The position numbers and the translations under genes are program-made. A model generated the notes under the pieces. The model had not been told where the DNA came from and made no database searches. It was given only the letters and a program-made list of their open reading frames with translations. Of a DNA stretch of 20,619 nt, positions 1 to 7,592 are shown in pieces. How positions within the stretch are numbered: the first letter of the stretch is position 1; each line of letters opens with the position of its first letter. The stretch comes from Bacteriovoracaceae bacterium UBA7695. Its GTDB lineage: Bacteria > Bdellovibrionota > Bacteriovoracia > Bacteriovoracales > Bacteriovoracaceae. The stretch is from contig DLGL01000074.1 of the NCBI GenBank assembly GCA_002482685.1, forward strand, positions 40,584-61,202, read 5' to 3'.

Positions 1-1073
1 CGCGCCCGGGTTGCCATTGATTTATAGAATGAAATGTTATGTGCCGTCGCAAGAATTTGGCCCAGGATTTCGTTAGAATCAAAAAGGTGTTTCATATAGG
101 CACGCGTGAAGTTGGTGTTCACATAATCTTTGAGATTCGGCTCGATCGGAAAAAAATCACGACGGTAATTTTGATGCTCGATGCGGATTTTACCGCGGTT
201 AGTGAAAAGCGTTCCACCACGGGCAAATTTCGTTGGGATAATACAGTCACTCATATCTATCCCATTCTCCCAGATCATTAACAGATCTTCCGGCATTCCA
301 ACGCCCATGACGTACCGAGGCTTATCTTTAGGCATTAGCGGAGCTGTGAACTTCACAACCTTGTGCATATGTTCCGGACCTTCACCTACTGAGACTCCAC
401 CGATAGCGTAACCAGGAAGATTTCGACTTGTGACTTCTTCAATACAGATCTCACGATACTTATCGTAAACTCCCCCTTGAACAATTCCAAAGAGTGCTTG
501 ATTCGGTTTATTCCAGGCCGCGATACAACGATCCAGCCAGCGGTGGGTGCGGGCAATAGACGTTTCGACATATTTTTCCGTTGCGGGGTAGGGAATACAC
601 TCATCAAAAGCCATCATAATATCTGAGCCAAGATTTTGCTGAACCTGAATTGAAATTTCAGGAGTCAAAAGAACGTTCTCACCTTTTGCACCTTTGAAGT
701 TCGCTCCTTCTTCGGTGATAGAGTTTTTTTGAAGTGAGAAAACCTGGAATCCACCTGAGTCAGTAAGAATAGGTCTGTCCCAGGCCATAAACTTATGAAG
801 TCCACCGGCCTTAGCTATGAGTTCTGATCCTGGGGTGAGATGCAAATGGTAAGTGTTGGAGAGGAGAATCTGAATACTCATATCAATCAGCTCTTTGGGC
901 TGAAGGGCCTTTATCGCGCCATGAGTTCCTACGGGCATAAAAACTGGAGTTTCAATATCACCATGAGGCGTATGTATGATTCCGGCGCGGGCGCCACAAT
1001 GTTTATCTACGTGTTGGAGGGTGAATTTAAAATGCTCATTAACTTTTGAACGGACATCAGAACTCGAATTCAT
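1..1073 (-). CDS. tgt: tRNA-guanine transglycosylase (partial, C-terminus outside window)
   Basis: Exchanges guanine-34 for a 7-deazaguanine base (preQ1) in the anticodon of the GUN tRNAs, in the cytoplasm, on the queuosine pathway. The 357 visible residues follow the family end to end: TPVFMPVGT (42-50), DSGGFQ with the catalytic Asp105, FDECIPYP (156-163), GIVQGG (196-201), GVGMPEDLL (257-265) and GIDMSDC (271-277), which holds the nucleophilic Asp region, then the tail motif AHNISFY. Families usually run about 370-380 residues, so only a short tail is missing. The start ATG at 1073 is preceded by GAGGA. Odd: the C-terminal zinc site, normally CxCxxC plus His, reads L314-D316-N319. Only His345 is kept, at the correct 26-residue spacing, and PTR is PTK. 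It diverges from the nuclease gene. queE, which acts earlier in the same pathway, lies at 14181. Confidence 0.93.
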   Translation of the reverse strand, partial: MNSSSDVRSKVNEHFKFTLQHVDKHCGARAGIIHTPHGDIETPVFMPVGTHGAIKALQPKELIDMSIQILLSNTYHLHLTPGSELIAKAGGLHKFMAWDRPILTDSGGFQVFSLQKNSITEEGANFKGAKGENVLLTPEISIQVQQNLGSDIMMAFDECIPYPATEKYVETSIARTHRWLDRCIAAWNKPNQALFGIVQGGVYDKYREICIEEVTSRNLPGYAIGGVSVGEGPEHMHKVVKFTAPLMPKDKPRYVMGVGMPEDLLMIWENGIDMSDCIIPTKFARGGTLFTNRGKIRIEHQNYRRDFFPIEPNLKDYVNTNFTRAYMKHLFDSNEILGQILATAHNISFYKSMATRA

Positions 1074-1132
1074 AAAAGAACTATCCTCGGCATAAATTGT
1101 TTTCCAGAGGCATAAGCCCCGGCGTTTCCAGT

Positions 1133-1137
1133 AAGGA
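1133..1137 (+). promoter_or_regulatory. Ribosome binding site of the nuclease gene
   Basis: AAGGA, seven bases before the ATG at 1145. It decides the start: the upstream in-frame ATG at 1097 lacks such a site and would put a polar 16-residue extension in front of the hydrophobic signal. Confidence 0.6.
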
Positions 1138-1144
1138 ATATAGT

Positions 1145-1672
1145 ATGCGCCGACCTTACCAAATCCTTTTACCTTTGTTTAGCCTTTTCCTGGTGAGGGT
1201 AGATCTTACAGACCTCGCACCATTGGTCTATGAGGTGGAAGTTATTAAGGTTTATGACGGCGATACTCTGCTTGTGAAGAGAGGTGCCCTCCGGATTAAA
1301 GTCCGACTTTCTAAGATTGATGCCCCTGAAAAAACTCAGCCATTTGTTTCCGGAAGAAAGGGGGCCGGGGTATTGGCCCATGAATGTTTAGTCCGATTAT
1401 TACCTTCCAAACCACAACTCGTTGTTGAGGGTGTGGATATTTACGGGCGAATTCTTGGTGATGTAGGAGGGATGAGCTCAGAGCTTATCAAATCTGGATG
1501 TGTGGGGTTGTATCCCCATGCGAAGTTTGAAAACCAGCAGCAGAAGTACAAATTTCTAAGAGAATTTTATAAGGCCAAAAGACTCAAAAAGGGACTATGG
1601 GCCTTTGGCGGAATTGAGCAGCCAAAGGCCTGGAGAAAGAAAAATAAACATGTCTTTAGAAGGCGAACCTGA
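1145..1672 (+). CDS. Exported staphylococcal-nuclease-like protein
   Basis: Probable Ca2+-dependent phosphodiesterase of the thermonuclease (SNase, PF00565) family, cleaving DNA or RNA outside the cytoplasm. The 175-residue product starts with MRRPYQ and a hydrophobic stretch (about 7-18) that looks like a signal peptide or anchor. The SNase fold follows from about residue 29. VYDGDT gives Asp38/Asp40, VRL gives Arg54, and IDAPE gives Asp59 and Glu62. DIYGR gives Arg102. These match the metal-binding and catalytic Asp21, Arg35, Asp40, Glu43 and Arg87 of the S. aureus enzyme. The C-terminus is very basic (KAWRKKNKH, RRR). Start chosen for its AAGGA site. The last 17 bases overlap the 3' end of the convergent gene. 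A role in degrading prey or environmental nucleic acid fits but is inferred. Confidence 0.85.
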   Translation: MRRPYQILLPLFSLFLVRVDLTDLAPLVYEVEVIKVYDGDTLLVKRGALRIKVRLSKIDAPEKTQPFVSGRKGAGVLAHECLVRLLPSKPQLVVEGVDIYGRILGDVGGMSSELIKSGCVGLYPHAKFENQQQKYKFLREFYKAKRLKKGLWAFGGIEQPKAWRKKNKHVFRRRT

Positions 1673-2765
1673 CTCCTGCGGTTGCACCAATCAGATCATT
1701 TGAAAGGGATTTATCCACCTGAACAAAAACTCGTGTCCATGGTAGGTTAAACTGCATACCTGCAAAGGCGCGGTAGAGTAGTGGGTCCACTTTTGCAGAT
1801 ACATTTATGTTCGCTCTGGGTCTGACCTGGATATCTCTCTGAGTACCGCAAGCAACACCACCGGTACAGGCAACGGTAGAGTTGTTCCCGTTAAGTTTTC
1901 CCTTTCCCTTAGCTTCGCCCATATTGTAGTCAAGGCCCAGACCAGTATAAAGACTTACAAAATATAAAAGTTGGACATCAGTTGAGATGGCCAGAGGAAT
2001 TGAAGTTGTTGAGGCCAGAATTGAGGCTTGCGGAGATCCGGTAATGGTCCCGCTAATCGTTTCACCTGATCCAGAAACTGTTTCACTGATAGTTTCTTCA
2101 ATATCAGTTTTAAAATCAAATTCTGTACGGTTAAATTCAATTCCAAAAGTAAACTTAACACCACCCCATCCAAGGGCCTTATTGCCTTTACCCTGGACCC
2201 AGTCATACCTCATATGCGATCCAAAGGAGAGCATATCAACTCCGATGGTGGTTTTCTTTCCCTCATCATCCTGAGTTTTTCTGTTATATGAGTAACTCAT
2301 AAAATTAATATAGAGGTTTAAGCGGTCTGTTTCCATTCCAAGAATTTTCTCTGCATCCAGAAAGCCTAGATTCACACCCACCATGACTCCGGGAGCGATA
2401 CCAACTCCTGAGGCCGGGCTATCAGTCCCCTCAGGCTTTTCCAGGTCAGCACCTAAACCAACTCCAGCTCCGATCAGAAAAACACTCATGTTTGAGGCAT
2501 AATCCGTTCCGATACCTTTTCCCGCCATCACTGATGAGTTGGCCATCCCCTCCATCAAGCGGTCAGGAGCTCCACTAGGGAGATCTTCATTGATCTTATT
2601 CTCTGCCTTGAGAATTTCTGCATCAAGCGCATTTTTAACCAGCGTGTTGGTAGGGTTGCCGTTGTCCAATCCATCGTAATCTGTGACTTCTATGTCAAAG
2701 ATCTGAGCATAGGTCGGGATGGAAACGACGAGAGCGACCAGGAGCATGAGCAGCTTGAGAATCAT
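1656..2765 (-). CDS. Exported, probably outer-membrane protein of unknown function
   Basis: I do not recognise a named family. The 369-residue product has a clear signal peptide (MILKLLMLLVALVVSIPTYA, cleavage after TYA). A charged, helical-looking stretch (about 30-75) is followed by many Gly-rich alternating segments such as GVGLGAD, GVMVGVNLGF and YTGLGLDYNMG. The protein ends in GVRFAF, a terminal Phe with alternating hydrophobics as in the last strand of outer-membrane beta-barrels. A Ser/Thr/Gly-rich stretch (about 230-250) looks like an extracellular loop, and the CTGGVAC pair could form a disulfide. AAGGA lies eight bases before the ATG. It diverges from the helicase gene across 175 bp. 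The barrel assignment is inferred from composition and the end motif. Confidence 0.7.
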   Translation of the reverse strand: MILKLLMLLVALVVSIPTYAQIFDIEVTDYDGLDNGNPTNTLVKNALDAEILKAENKINEDLPSGAPDRLMEGMANSSVMAGKGIGTDYASNMSVFLIGAGVGLGADLEKPEGTDSPASGVGIAPGVMVGVNLGFLDAEKILGMETDRLNLYINFMSYSYNRKTQDDEGKKTTIGVDMLSFGSHMRYDWVQGKGNKALGWGGVKFTFGIEFNRTEFDFKTDIEETISETVSGSGETISGTITGSPQASILASTTSIPLAISTDVQLLYFVSLYTGLGLDYNMGEAKGKGKLNGNNSTVACTGGVACGTQRDIQVRPRANINVSAKVDPLLYRAFAGMQFNLPWTRVFVQVDKSLSNDLIGATAGVRFAF

Positions 2766-2940
2766 GGCTTATTTCCTTCAAAGGGGAGGTTTTAAAAACT
2801 CACTCCAGTTTACTCTCTAATTCAGCGGCTTTAGAGGTAGAAATATTTACCATTCAGACTGACAAACTCCACTGGGGGTGATACCCAGAGGCTTTAAAAT
2901 TAAGATATTGCGTCTTTAGTTAGCTCTTAAAGGAATTCCT

Positions 2941-4326
2941 ATGGCTTTTATACATGTACCTCTCCACCCAGGACTTGAAGCTTTCTTCAAAGAAAATGGA
3001 CTTAAAACTGCCACGGCGATCCAAAAAAGAGTGATTCCTGAGATCCTTGATCGGAAATCGATCATCGTTTTATCTGAAACCGGCTCAGGGAAAACTCTCT
3101 CTTACGCCCTTCCTATTTGCAGCAAGATCCGAACAAAAGAAGATGAAGGATTTAAAAATACTCTCAAAGGTGCACCGATTGCGATGATCGTTGTTCCAAC
3201 CCGAGAGCTGGCTACACAAATTTATCAGGTCTTTAAAGGCATCTCTCACCATACAAAACTTCGTGTGCGTGATCTTACTGGTGGAGACACTAATGCCAAG
3301 ATGAAATCAGTTGCCAATAGTACTTATGAAGTTTTAATCGCAACACCTTCAAGAATTAAAAGTGCACTTAGGCACCGTGAACTTAGTTTGAATCAACTTC
3401 AATACGTGATTTTTGATGAAGCTGACCAGCTTTTCGATATGGGGTTCAAAAAGGATCTTGATACCATTATTGAGCATTTTGACATGAACATGACTCAGTT
3501 TGGTTTTATCACCGCTACTCTTCCAACAGAAGTTGAGCAATATATCACTGACAAATTCCCCATGATTAAGTTTGAGAAAATTGCAGCGGGGGCCGACTCT
3601 CATGCACCCCAGAGCCGTATTGAGACTTATAACGTGAGTGTGACTCCCGCCGAAAAAAATATGGTCGTAAAAATGTTTATGGAGCAGCAGGCCCAGGGAC
3701 GAGGAATCATTTTTACTAATCAGAAAAATCAGGCAGAAGAACTCTATAAATATCTTTCTGAGAAAATGCCGAAACTTAAAATGAAGCTTCTTCACGGAGA
3801 TTTAGAGATTAAAGAACGTGAGTCTAATACGAAGTCATTTGTGGATGGAAAGGTTCAGATCCTCGTAGCAACAGATATTGCTGCCCGTGGGATTGATATT
3901 AAAGATCTTGTCTGGGTTGTAAATTACGGACTTCCTAAAACTGCCATCTACTACCTCCACAGATGCGGTCGTGTGGCCCGTGGTGGGAAGAAGGGAATGG
4001 TTTACAATCTGGTTGCTCCTCACGATTCAAAAATGATTGGTCAGATTAATGCGGCCATTGCAAATCAACGTCACTTAAATCTCGACGTTATACCTGAGGA
4101 AAAACTTAAATCTCAGGAGCAGAAAGTTGTTAAAAAAGTAGAGCCTAAAAAGCCTGCTTCATTCCGTGGAAAATCTGAGAAAGGGACGGGTAAGAAAAAC
4201 CTGGTGGATCGCCGTGGTAAAACAGTTAAGCCTGCCGGGCGGGGAAGAGCTGCAACGGATACCGATTATAAGAAAGGAATTTCTGAAGCTCCGGCCAAAC
4301 GTAACCGTGGTATTAAGCGCCGATAA
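2941..4326 (+). CDS. DEAD-box ATP-dependent RNA helicase
   Basis: Cytoplasmic RNA unwinding or remodelling in ribosome assembly or RNA decay, as known for the RhlE/DeaD-type family. All core motifs are visible: Q-motif-like TAIQKR (Gln28), Walker A SETGSGKT (45-52), PTRELA (86-91), GG (114-115), TPSR (135-138), DEAD (159-162), TAT (191-193, usually SAT), IIFTN (256-260), LHGDLEIKERE (284-294), VATDIAARGIDI (309-320) and HRCGRVARGG (340-349). After about residue 385 comes a Lys/Arg-rich tail of some 75 residues, typical of RNA-binding extensions and not a folded domain. AAAGGA lies six bases before the ATG. The last 14 bases overlap the convergent patatin gene. I cannot say which of rhlE, rhlB or deaD it replaces, so no symbol is given. 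Confidence 0.93.
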   Translation: MAFIHVPLHPGLEAFFKENGLKTATAIQKRVIPEILDRKSIIVLSETGSGKTLSYALPICSKIRTKEDEGFKNTLKGAPIAMIVVPTRELATQIYQVFKGISHHTKLRVRDLTGGDTNAKMKSVANSTYEVLIATPSRIKSALRHRELSLNQLQYVIFDEADQLFDMGFKKDLDTIIEHFDMNMTQFGFITATLPTEVEQYITDKFPMIKFEKIAAGADSHAPQSRIETYNVSVTPAEKNMVVKMFMEQQAQGRGIIFTNQKNQAEELYKYLSEKMPKLKMKLLHGDLEIKERESNTKSFVDGKVQILVATDIAARGIDIKDLVWVVNYGLPKTAIYYLHRCGRVARGGKKGMVYNLVAPHDSKMIGQINAAIANQRHLNLDVIPEEKLKSQEQKVVKKVEPKKPASFRGKSEKGTGKKNLVDRRGKTVKPAGRGRAATDTDYKKGISEAPAKRNRGIKRR

Positions 4327-5437
4327 AATCCTGAATCTGGCTTCGAAGTTTGATAGTGTCTTCATAACCCAGATCCATTAAAGGGATCGTGTAGGACTGA
4401 TCAAAGGCCAGATAACTTAAGAGATCCAGCCCTTCATTATTTGATACGCCAATACCTTTTAAGAGGTAGCGCAGAGATGTTGGTAATTCGTTCGACAATC
4501 TTTCAGTCATTTTACCTAAATCCCGGGATGGCCTGAGCATAAGGATGGGAATCATCTTAAATCCATCTCTGTGACCTTCTTTAATAAGATTATTCACTTT
4601 AGCCATCCTCTCCACATCAGCTTCCAAAGAATCCAAAAAGATGGCGTTCATCATGACACCTGTGATTTGGCCGATGTTGGGATTTGCAAAAGGCGAAAAG
4701 GCCAGATCCTGCATACGCTGTTGATTGTGTGGGTAGCGTACGCCTATGGCGATAATTTTATCAGAGCCAAGGTGAATTGCTGGTGACAAGGGCGTGGTCT
4801 GACGAATGCACCCATCTCCATAGAAACTTTCTCCGACCTTAACCGGGGGAAAGAAAAAGGGGATGGCAGCTGAAGCCATCAAGTGATTAATATTTAAATC
4901 TTCTCTTGAAGAGAAGCGATCACTCCGTGACCAGTCACTGATCTCAGGAGAGCCTTGATAAAAAATAACATTGCTTCCGGAGTTATAGTTGGTGGTGGAA
5001 AGTGCCACGCCGTGAAGAACATTGTCGGCCATATTCTTTTGAATCTGGTGGAAATCAATTTCTCTCATGAGAAGTTTTCTTAAAGGCTCAGTATCCAGTA
5101 AATGGTTTATGCTGCTGCCTTTAGAAGTTAACCCACCAAGCACGGTTCCACCTAACCAGCGCATACCAAGCTCAGAGATGGTTTTGGCCCGTAGGTCGTA
5201 AACATTTTGCGGTTTGAGTCGCTTCCAAAGATCCATTAAATTTATGGTTGCAACATCCCAGTCATTCGCATGACAGGCAAGATAGGTCGAGTTGATGGCA
5301 CCTGCAGAATTTCCGGTAATGACGTCAAAGAGGTGATGGTCTTTCTTTAGTATTTCATAAATCGCGCGGACAACGCCCACTTGATAGGCCGCTCGGGCCC
5401 CTCCACCAGTCATGACTAAACCTAGTTTAGATCCCAT
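4313..5437 (-). CDS. Patatin-like phospholipase
   Basis: Predicted serine acyl-hydrolase acting on membrane lipids through a Ser-Asp dyad. The 374-residue product begins with the oxyanion-hole motif GGGARA (11-16). The nucleophile elbow G-N-S-A-G carries Ser44 (42-46) and the DG motif carries Asp208 (YGDGC, 206-210). This order and spacing are those of the bacterial RssA/patatin group. No signal peptide is visible, so it is cytosolic unless exported by another route. It lies 18 bases after the FAD-protein gene on the same strand and probably shares its transcript. Its 3' end overlaps the helicase gene by 14 bases. The C-terminal part (about 250-374) has no motif that I recognise. Confidence 0.88.
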   Translation of the reverse strand: MGSKLGLVMTGGGARAAYQVGVVRAIYEILKKDHHLFDVITGNSAGAINSTYLACHANDWDVATINLMDLWKRLKPQNVYDLRAKTISELGMRWLGGTVLGGLTSKGSSINHLLDTEPLRKLLMREIDFHQIQKNMADNVLHGVALSTTNYNSGSNVIFYQGSPEISDWSRSDRFSSREDLNINHLMASAAIPFFFPPVKVGESFYGDGCIRQTTPLSPAIHLGSDKIIAIGVRYPHNQQRMQDLAFSPFANPNIGQITGVMMNAIFLDSLEADVERMAKVNNLIKEGHRDGFKMIPILMLRPSRDLGKMTERLSNELPTSLRYLLKGIGVSNNEGLDLLSYLAFDQSYTIPLMDLGYEDTIKLRSQIQDFIGA

Positions 5438-5455
5438 GCCTTATTATGCCAAAAT

Positions 5456-6322
5456 TCACAGAACTTGCACGAGGTTGTTACTTAACTGTAATGCTCCGTT
5501 AAATCCATCACCCGTGAGGTAGAGCCCCGGCCCGACTTCAAAAAAGGATTCCGAAAACGTTTTAAGTGGCTGTGAGTAGCGCCATTTTTTTAATTCCTCT
5601 TTCCGGATAGAGAGTTTTTTAAAGGGAGAGTTCCGTATTAAGGTGCGCATGAAAATAAGAATGTTCTCATCACTCTCATTGAATAGTTTTTCTGAATCTG
5701 CAGCAGAAATTTCCAGCACTAATCCCTGAGGATGGAGTCCACGCTCACGCATGAGATGGAATCTGTGACCACCAATCTCCTGAGAAAAAAACTCCTCTGG
5801 AATATTCTCAAAGACTCCCAGGTAAATGAGGGCCTTAGAATATTGAATGCTTTTCAGAGGGGAATCAAGGGGAAGAAGGTGATTTTGATCAAGAAGCTCA
5901 CAAGCCTGAGGAAGCGGGGCCGTGATGATGAGTGATCTGCATAATACTTCCATCCCTTCTTCTGTAGAAATTTTCCAGAGATTATTTTCTCTGTGAATCC
6001 GGGTCACCCTTTGTTCTTTTAAAATTCTTAAATCTTTTGCATAAATTTTGGCCAGCTGGTTCATCCCACCAAAAAAAGCCTGTCCTCTTAGTGAATCAAA
6101 AAAAGTTTTAAGAGAATCTTCAAATCCTGGTACAACTTTCAGGAAAGGAGCGCCATGATCAAGACCTAGATTATCTATTCGTCTGGTGGCCACCCGCCCT
6201 CCGAGACCTCTGGATTTTTCGACAATGAGGCAATCCTTTCCTAGCTCTTTTAGTGCTCTGCCAATAGTGAGACCTGTCAAACCTGCCCCTACTATAAGGA
6301 TATCTTCAATTTTTATACTCAT
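5456..6322 (-). CDS. Renalase-like FAD/NAD(P)-binding oxidoreductase
   Basis: Flavin-dependent oxidoreductase of the amine-oxidase/renalase-like superfamily; the substrate is unknown. The 288-residue product starts with the Rossmann dinucleotide motif IVGAGLTGLTIG (10-21) and the acidic residue at the end of the second strand (VEK, Glu35). The family's SRGLGGRVATRR stretch (37-48) contacts FAD. Near the C-terminus LYLTGDGFNG (267-276) is the usual GD motif that closes over FAD. It is slightly shorter than typical renalase-like proteins (about 310-340), mainly in the middle. No signal peptide. It is first of a two-gene unit with the patatin gene. A functional link to lipid metabolism is only a guess from position. 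Confidence 0.82.
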   Translation of the reverse strand: MSIKIEDILIVGAGLTGLTIGRALKELGKDCLIVEKSRGLGGRVATRRIDNLGLDHGAPFLKVVPGFEDSLKTFFDSLRGQAFFGGMNQLAKIYAKDLRILKEQRVTRIHRENNLWKISTEEGMEVLCRSLIITAPLPQACELLDQNHLLPLDSPLKSIQYSKALIYLGVFENIPEEFFSQEIGGHRFHLMRERGLHPQGLVLEISAADSEKLFNESDENILIFMRTLIRNSPFKKLSIRKEELKKWRYSQPLKTFSESFFEVGPGLYLTGDGFNGALQLSNNLVQVL

Positions 6323-6352
6323 AACTCTATGAATAACTCAGAATGAAGCGGG

Positions 6353-6381
6353 TTGATACTTACACCTTCTCCCTGTCTAAA
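6353..6381 (+). promoter_or_regulatory. Candidate sigma70-type promoter upstream of the epimerase gene
   Basis: TTGATA and TCTAAA are separated by exactly 17 bases within the 155-bp divergent gap, about 95 bases before the epimerase start. A second possible -10 (TATACT, 6389-6394) lies just downstream. Consensus match only. Confidence 0.28.
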
Positions 6382-6477
6382 TTTTGTATATACTTAAAGG
6401 GGCAACCATCTTTAATTGAACTTAACCTCTTGATCCTCTCGGGATTATGATGGTTAAAATTAAAAAAAGGCTATTTC

Positions 6478-7386
6478 ATGAGAGTCGTAGTTACAGGCGC
6501 AACCGGATTTGTTGGACAAGTGGTCGTTAAGCAATTGCTCCAGGCCGGATGTGAAGTTGTTATCCTAACCAGAAATGTAGCGAGAGCTGCAATCTCTTTG
6601 GGAAGTTCATGTAAATATTTTCAATGGGACGATACAAACAGTCTTCCACCTCTTGAGGCTTTGGATGGTAGTGATGGAATTATCAACTTAATGGGCGAGA
6701 CCATTTCGAAGCGTTGGGATGAGCAGCAAAAAAAGAAAATTTATAATTCACGCATCAACGGAACGAGACGTTTAGTTGAAGCCATTGAACAACTGGCCCA
6801 AAAGCCTAAAGTTTTTGTTTCTGCGTCTGCAGTCGGAATTTATGGAAACAGAGGATCTGAGAATCTTGATGAGTCTTCAACTTTGGCCGACGATTTTTTA
6901 GCGAAGGTTTGCAAAGACTGGGAGAATGAGGCCAATAAGGCACGCAATCATGGTTTGCGTGTTGTCCTTATCAGAACGGGAGTAGTGATTGGTCGCAATG
7001 GTGGAGCACTTGAAAAGATGCTTCCTATTTTTAAACTTGGCGCCGGAGGACCGGTTGGTTCCGGAAGTCAGTACATGAGTTGGATTCATATTGAAGACCT
7101 GGCCAATATGTATGTTGAGGCCCTTAAAAATGAAAATGTTAAAGGCGCTCTTAATGGAACAGCTCCTTACCCAGCTACCAATTCTGAGTTCAGTAAAATG
7201 CTGGGAAAAGTTTTACGCCGTCCAGCCTTCATGCCTGCACCTGAATTTGCGATGAAATTAGCTTTTGGAGAAATGTCGCAAATTCTTCTGGAGGGGCAGA
7301 AGGTCCTACCAGCGAAATTTAAAGAACAACAGTTTCGTTTTCGGTATCCAACTTTAGAAATGGCGCTAAAAGAAACCGCTTATTAA
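6478..7386 (+). CDS. TIGR01777-family (SDR39U1/YfcH-like) NAD(P)-dependent epimerase
   Basis: Atypical short-chain dehydrogenase of the YfcH/SDR39U1 group; the substrate is unknown across the family. The 302-residue product opens with the nucleotide-binding motif GATGFVG (7-13). Family signatures follow: NLMGETISKRW (70-80), SRINGTRRLV (91-100), SASAVGIYG (115-123) and DFLAKVCKDWENEA, and the length is typical. The C-terminal DUF1731-like tail includes KVLPAKFKEQQFRFRYP. AAAAGG lies about seven bases before the ATG. It stands alone on the plus strand. The region behind it holds a palindromic hairpin (7407-7430) and then the TGase-elicitor gene. Confidence 0.9.
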   Translation: MRVVVTGATGFVGQVVVKQLLQAGCEVVILTRNVARAAISLGSSCKYFQWDDTNSLPPLEALDGSDGIINLMGETISKRWDEQQKKKIYNSRINGTRRLVEAIEQLAQKPKVFVSASAVGIYGNRGSENLDESSTLADDFLAKVCKDWENEANKARNHGLRVVLIRTGVVIGRNGGALEKMLPIFKLGAGGPVGSGSQYMSWIHIEDLANMYVEALKNENVKGALNGTAPYPATNSEFSKMLGKVLRRPAFMPAPEFAMKLAFGEMSQILLEGQKVLPAKFKEQQFRFRYPTLEMALKETAY

Positions 7387-7406
7387 GATTTCTCAAGGCA
7401 TTTAGT

Positions 7407-7440
7407 GCAGAGCTGTGAGCAGAGCTCTGCAAGATTTTTA
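7407..7440 (+). terminator. Palindromic hairpin, possible terminator of the epimerase gene
   Basis: GCAGAGCT (7407-7414) pairs with AGCTCTGC (7423-7430) across an 8-base loop. After AAGA comes a run of five T. The right part, 7419-7430, is itself a perfect 12-bp palindrome and repeats the left half directly. The stem is short and the T-run is not adjacent, so it may be a weak terminator or a protein-binding site. Confidence 0.4.
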
Positions 7441-7581
7441 CTCATCGTGAAATTATCTTAAGATTGATTTCTACTATTCCAGCTATTTAAAAATGCAGCA
7501 CTAAATTATTGTATGTCAGATCATCCTCATTGTTTGAGATTGCGACAAGAGTTATAACTTTGCGTCGAGAATACTTTCAAC

Positions 7582-7586
7582 AAGGA
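7582..7586 (+). promoter_or_regulatory. Ribosome binding site of the TGase-elicitor gene
   Basis: AAGGA, six bases before the ATG at 7593. It selects this start over the in-frame one at 7509, which would bury the signal peptide behind 28 polar residues. Confidence 0.65.
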
Positions 7587-7592
7587 AGAAAA

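Noticed and set aside
386..607. Minus-strand reading frame inside the tgt region
   Set aside because: It lies in another frame of the well-conserved tgt gene on the same strand, with low-complexity, non-protein-like sequence.
1097..1144. Upstream start for the nuclease gene
   Set aside because: It has no ribosome site and would place polar residues before the signal. 1145 has AAGGA.
2872..2888. CTGGG...CCCAG inverted repeat upstream of the helicase gene
   Set aside because: Five-base arms are expected by chance, and there is no second copy or regulatory context.
3349..3795. 148-codon antisense frame within the helicase gene
   Set aside because: It is opposite the conserved helicase core and shows no family pattern or ribosome site. 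It is a shadow of codon bias.
4313..6322. Patatin and FAD-protein pair as a lipid-metabolism module
   Set aside because: Co-transcription is likely, but the FAD enzyme's substrate is unknown and nothing in the sequence ties the two reactions together.
7509..7592. Upstream start for the TGase-elicitor protein
   Set aside because: It would hide the signal peptide. AAGGA at 7582-7586 supports 7593.
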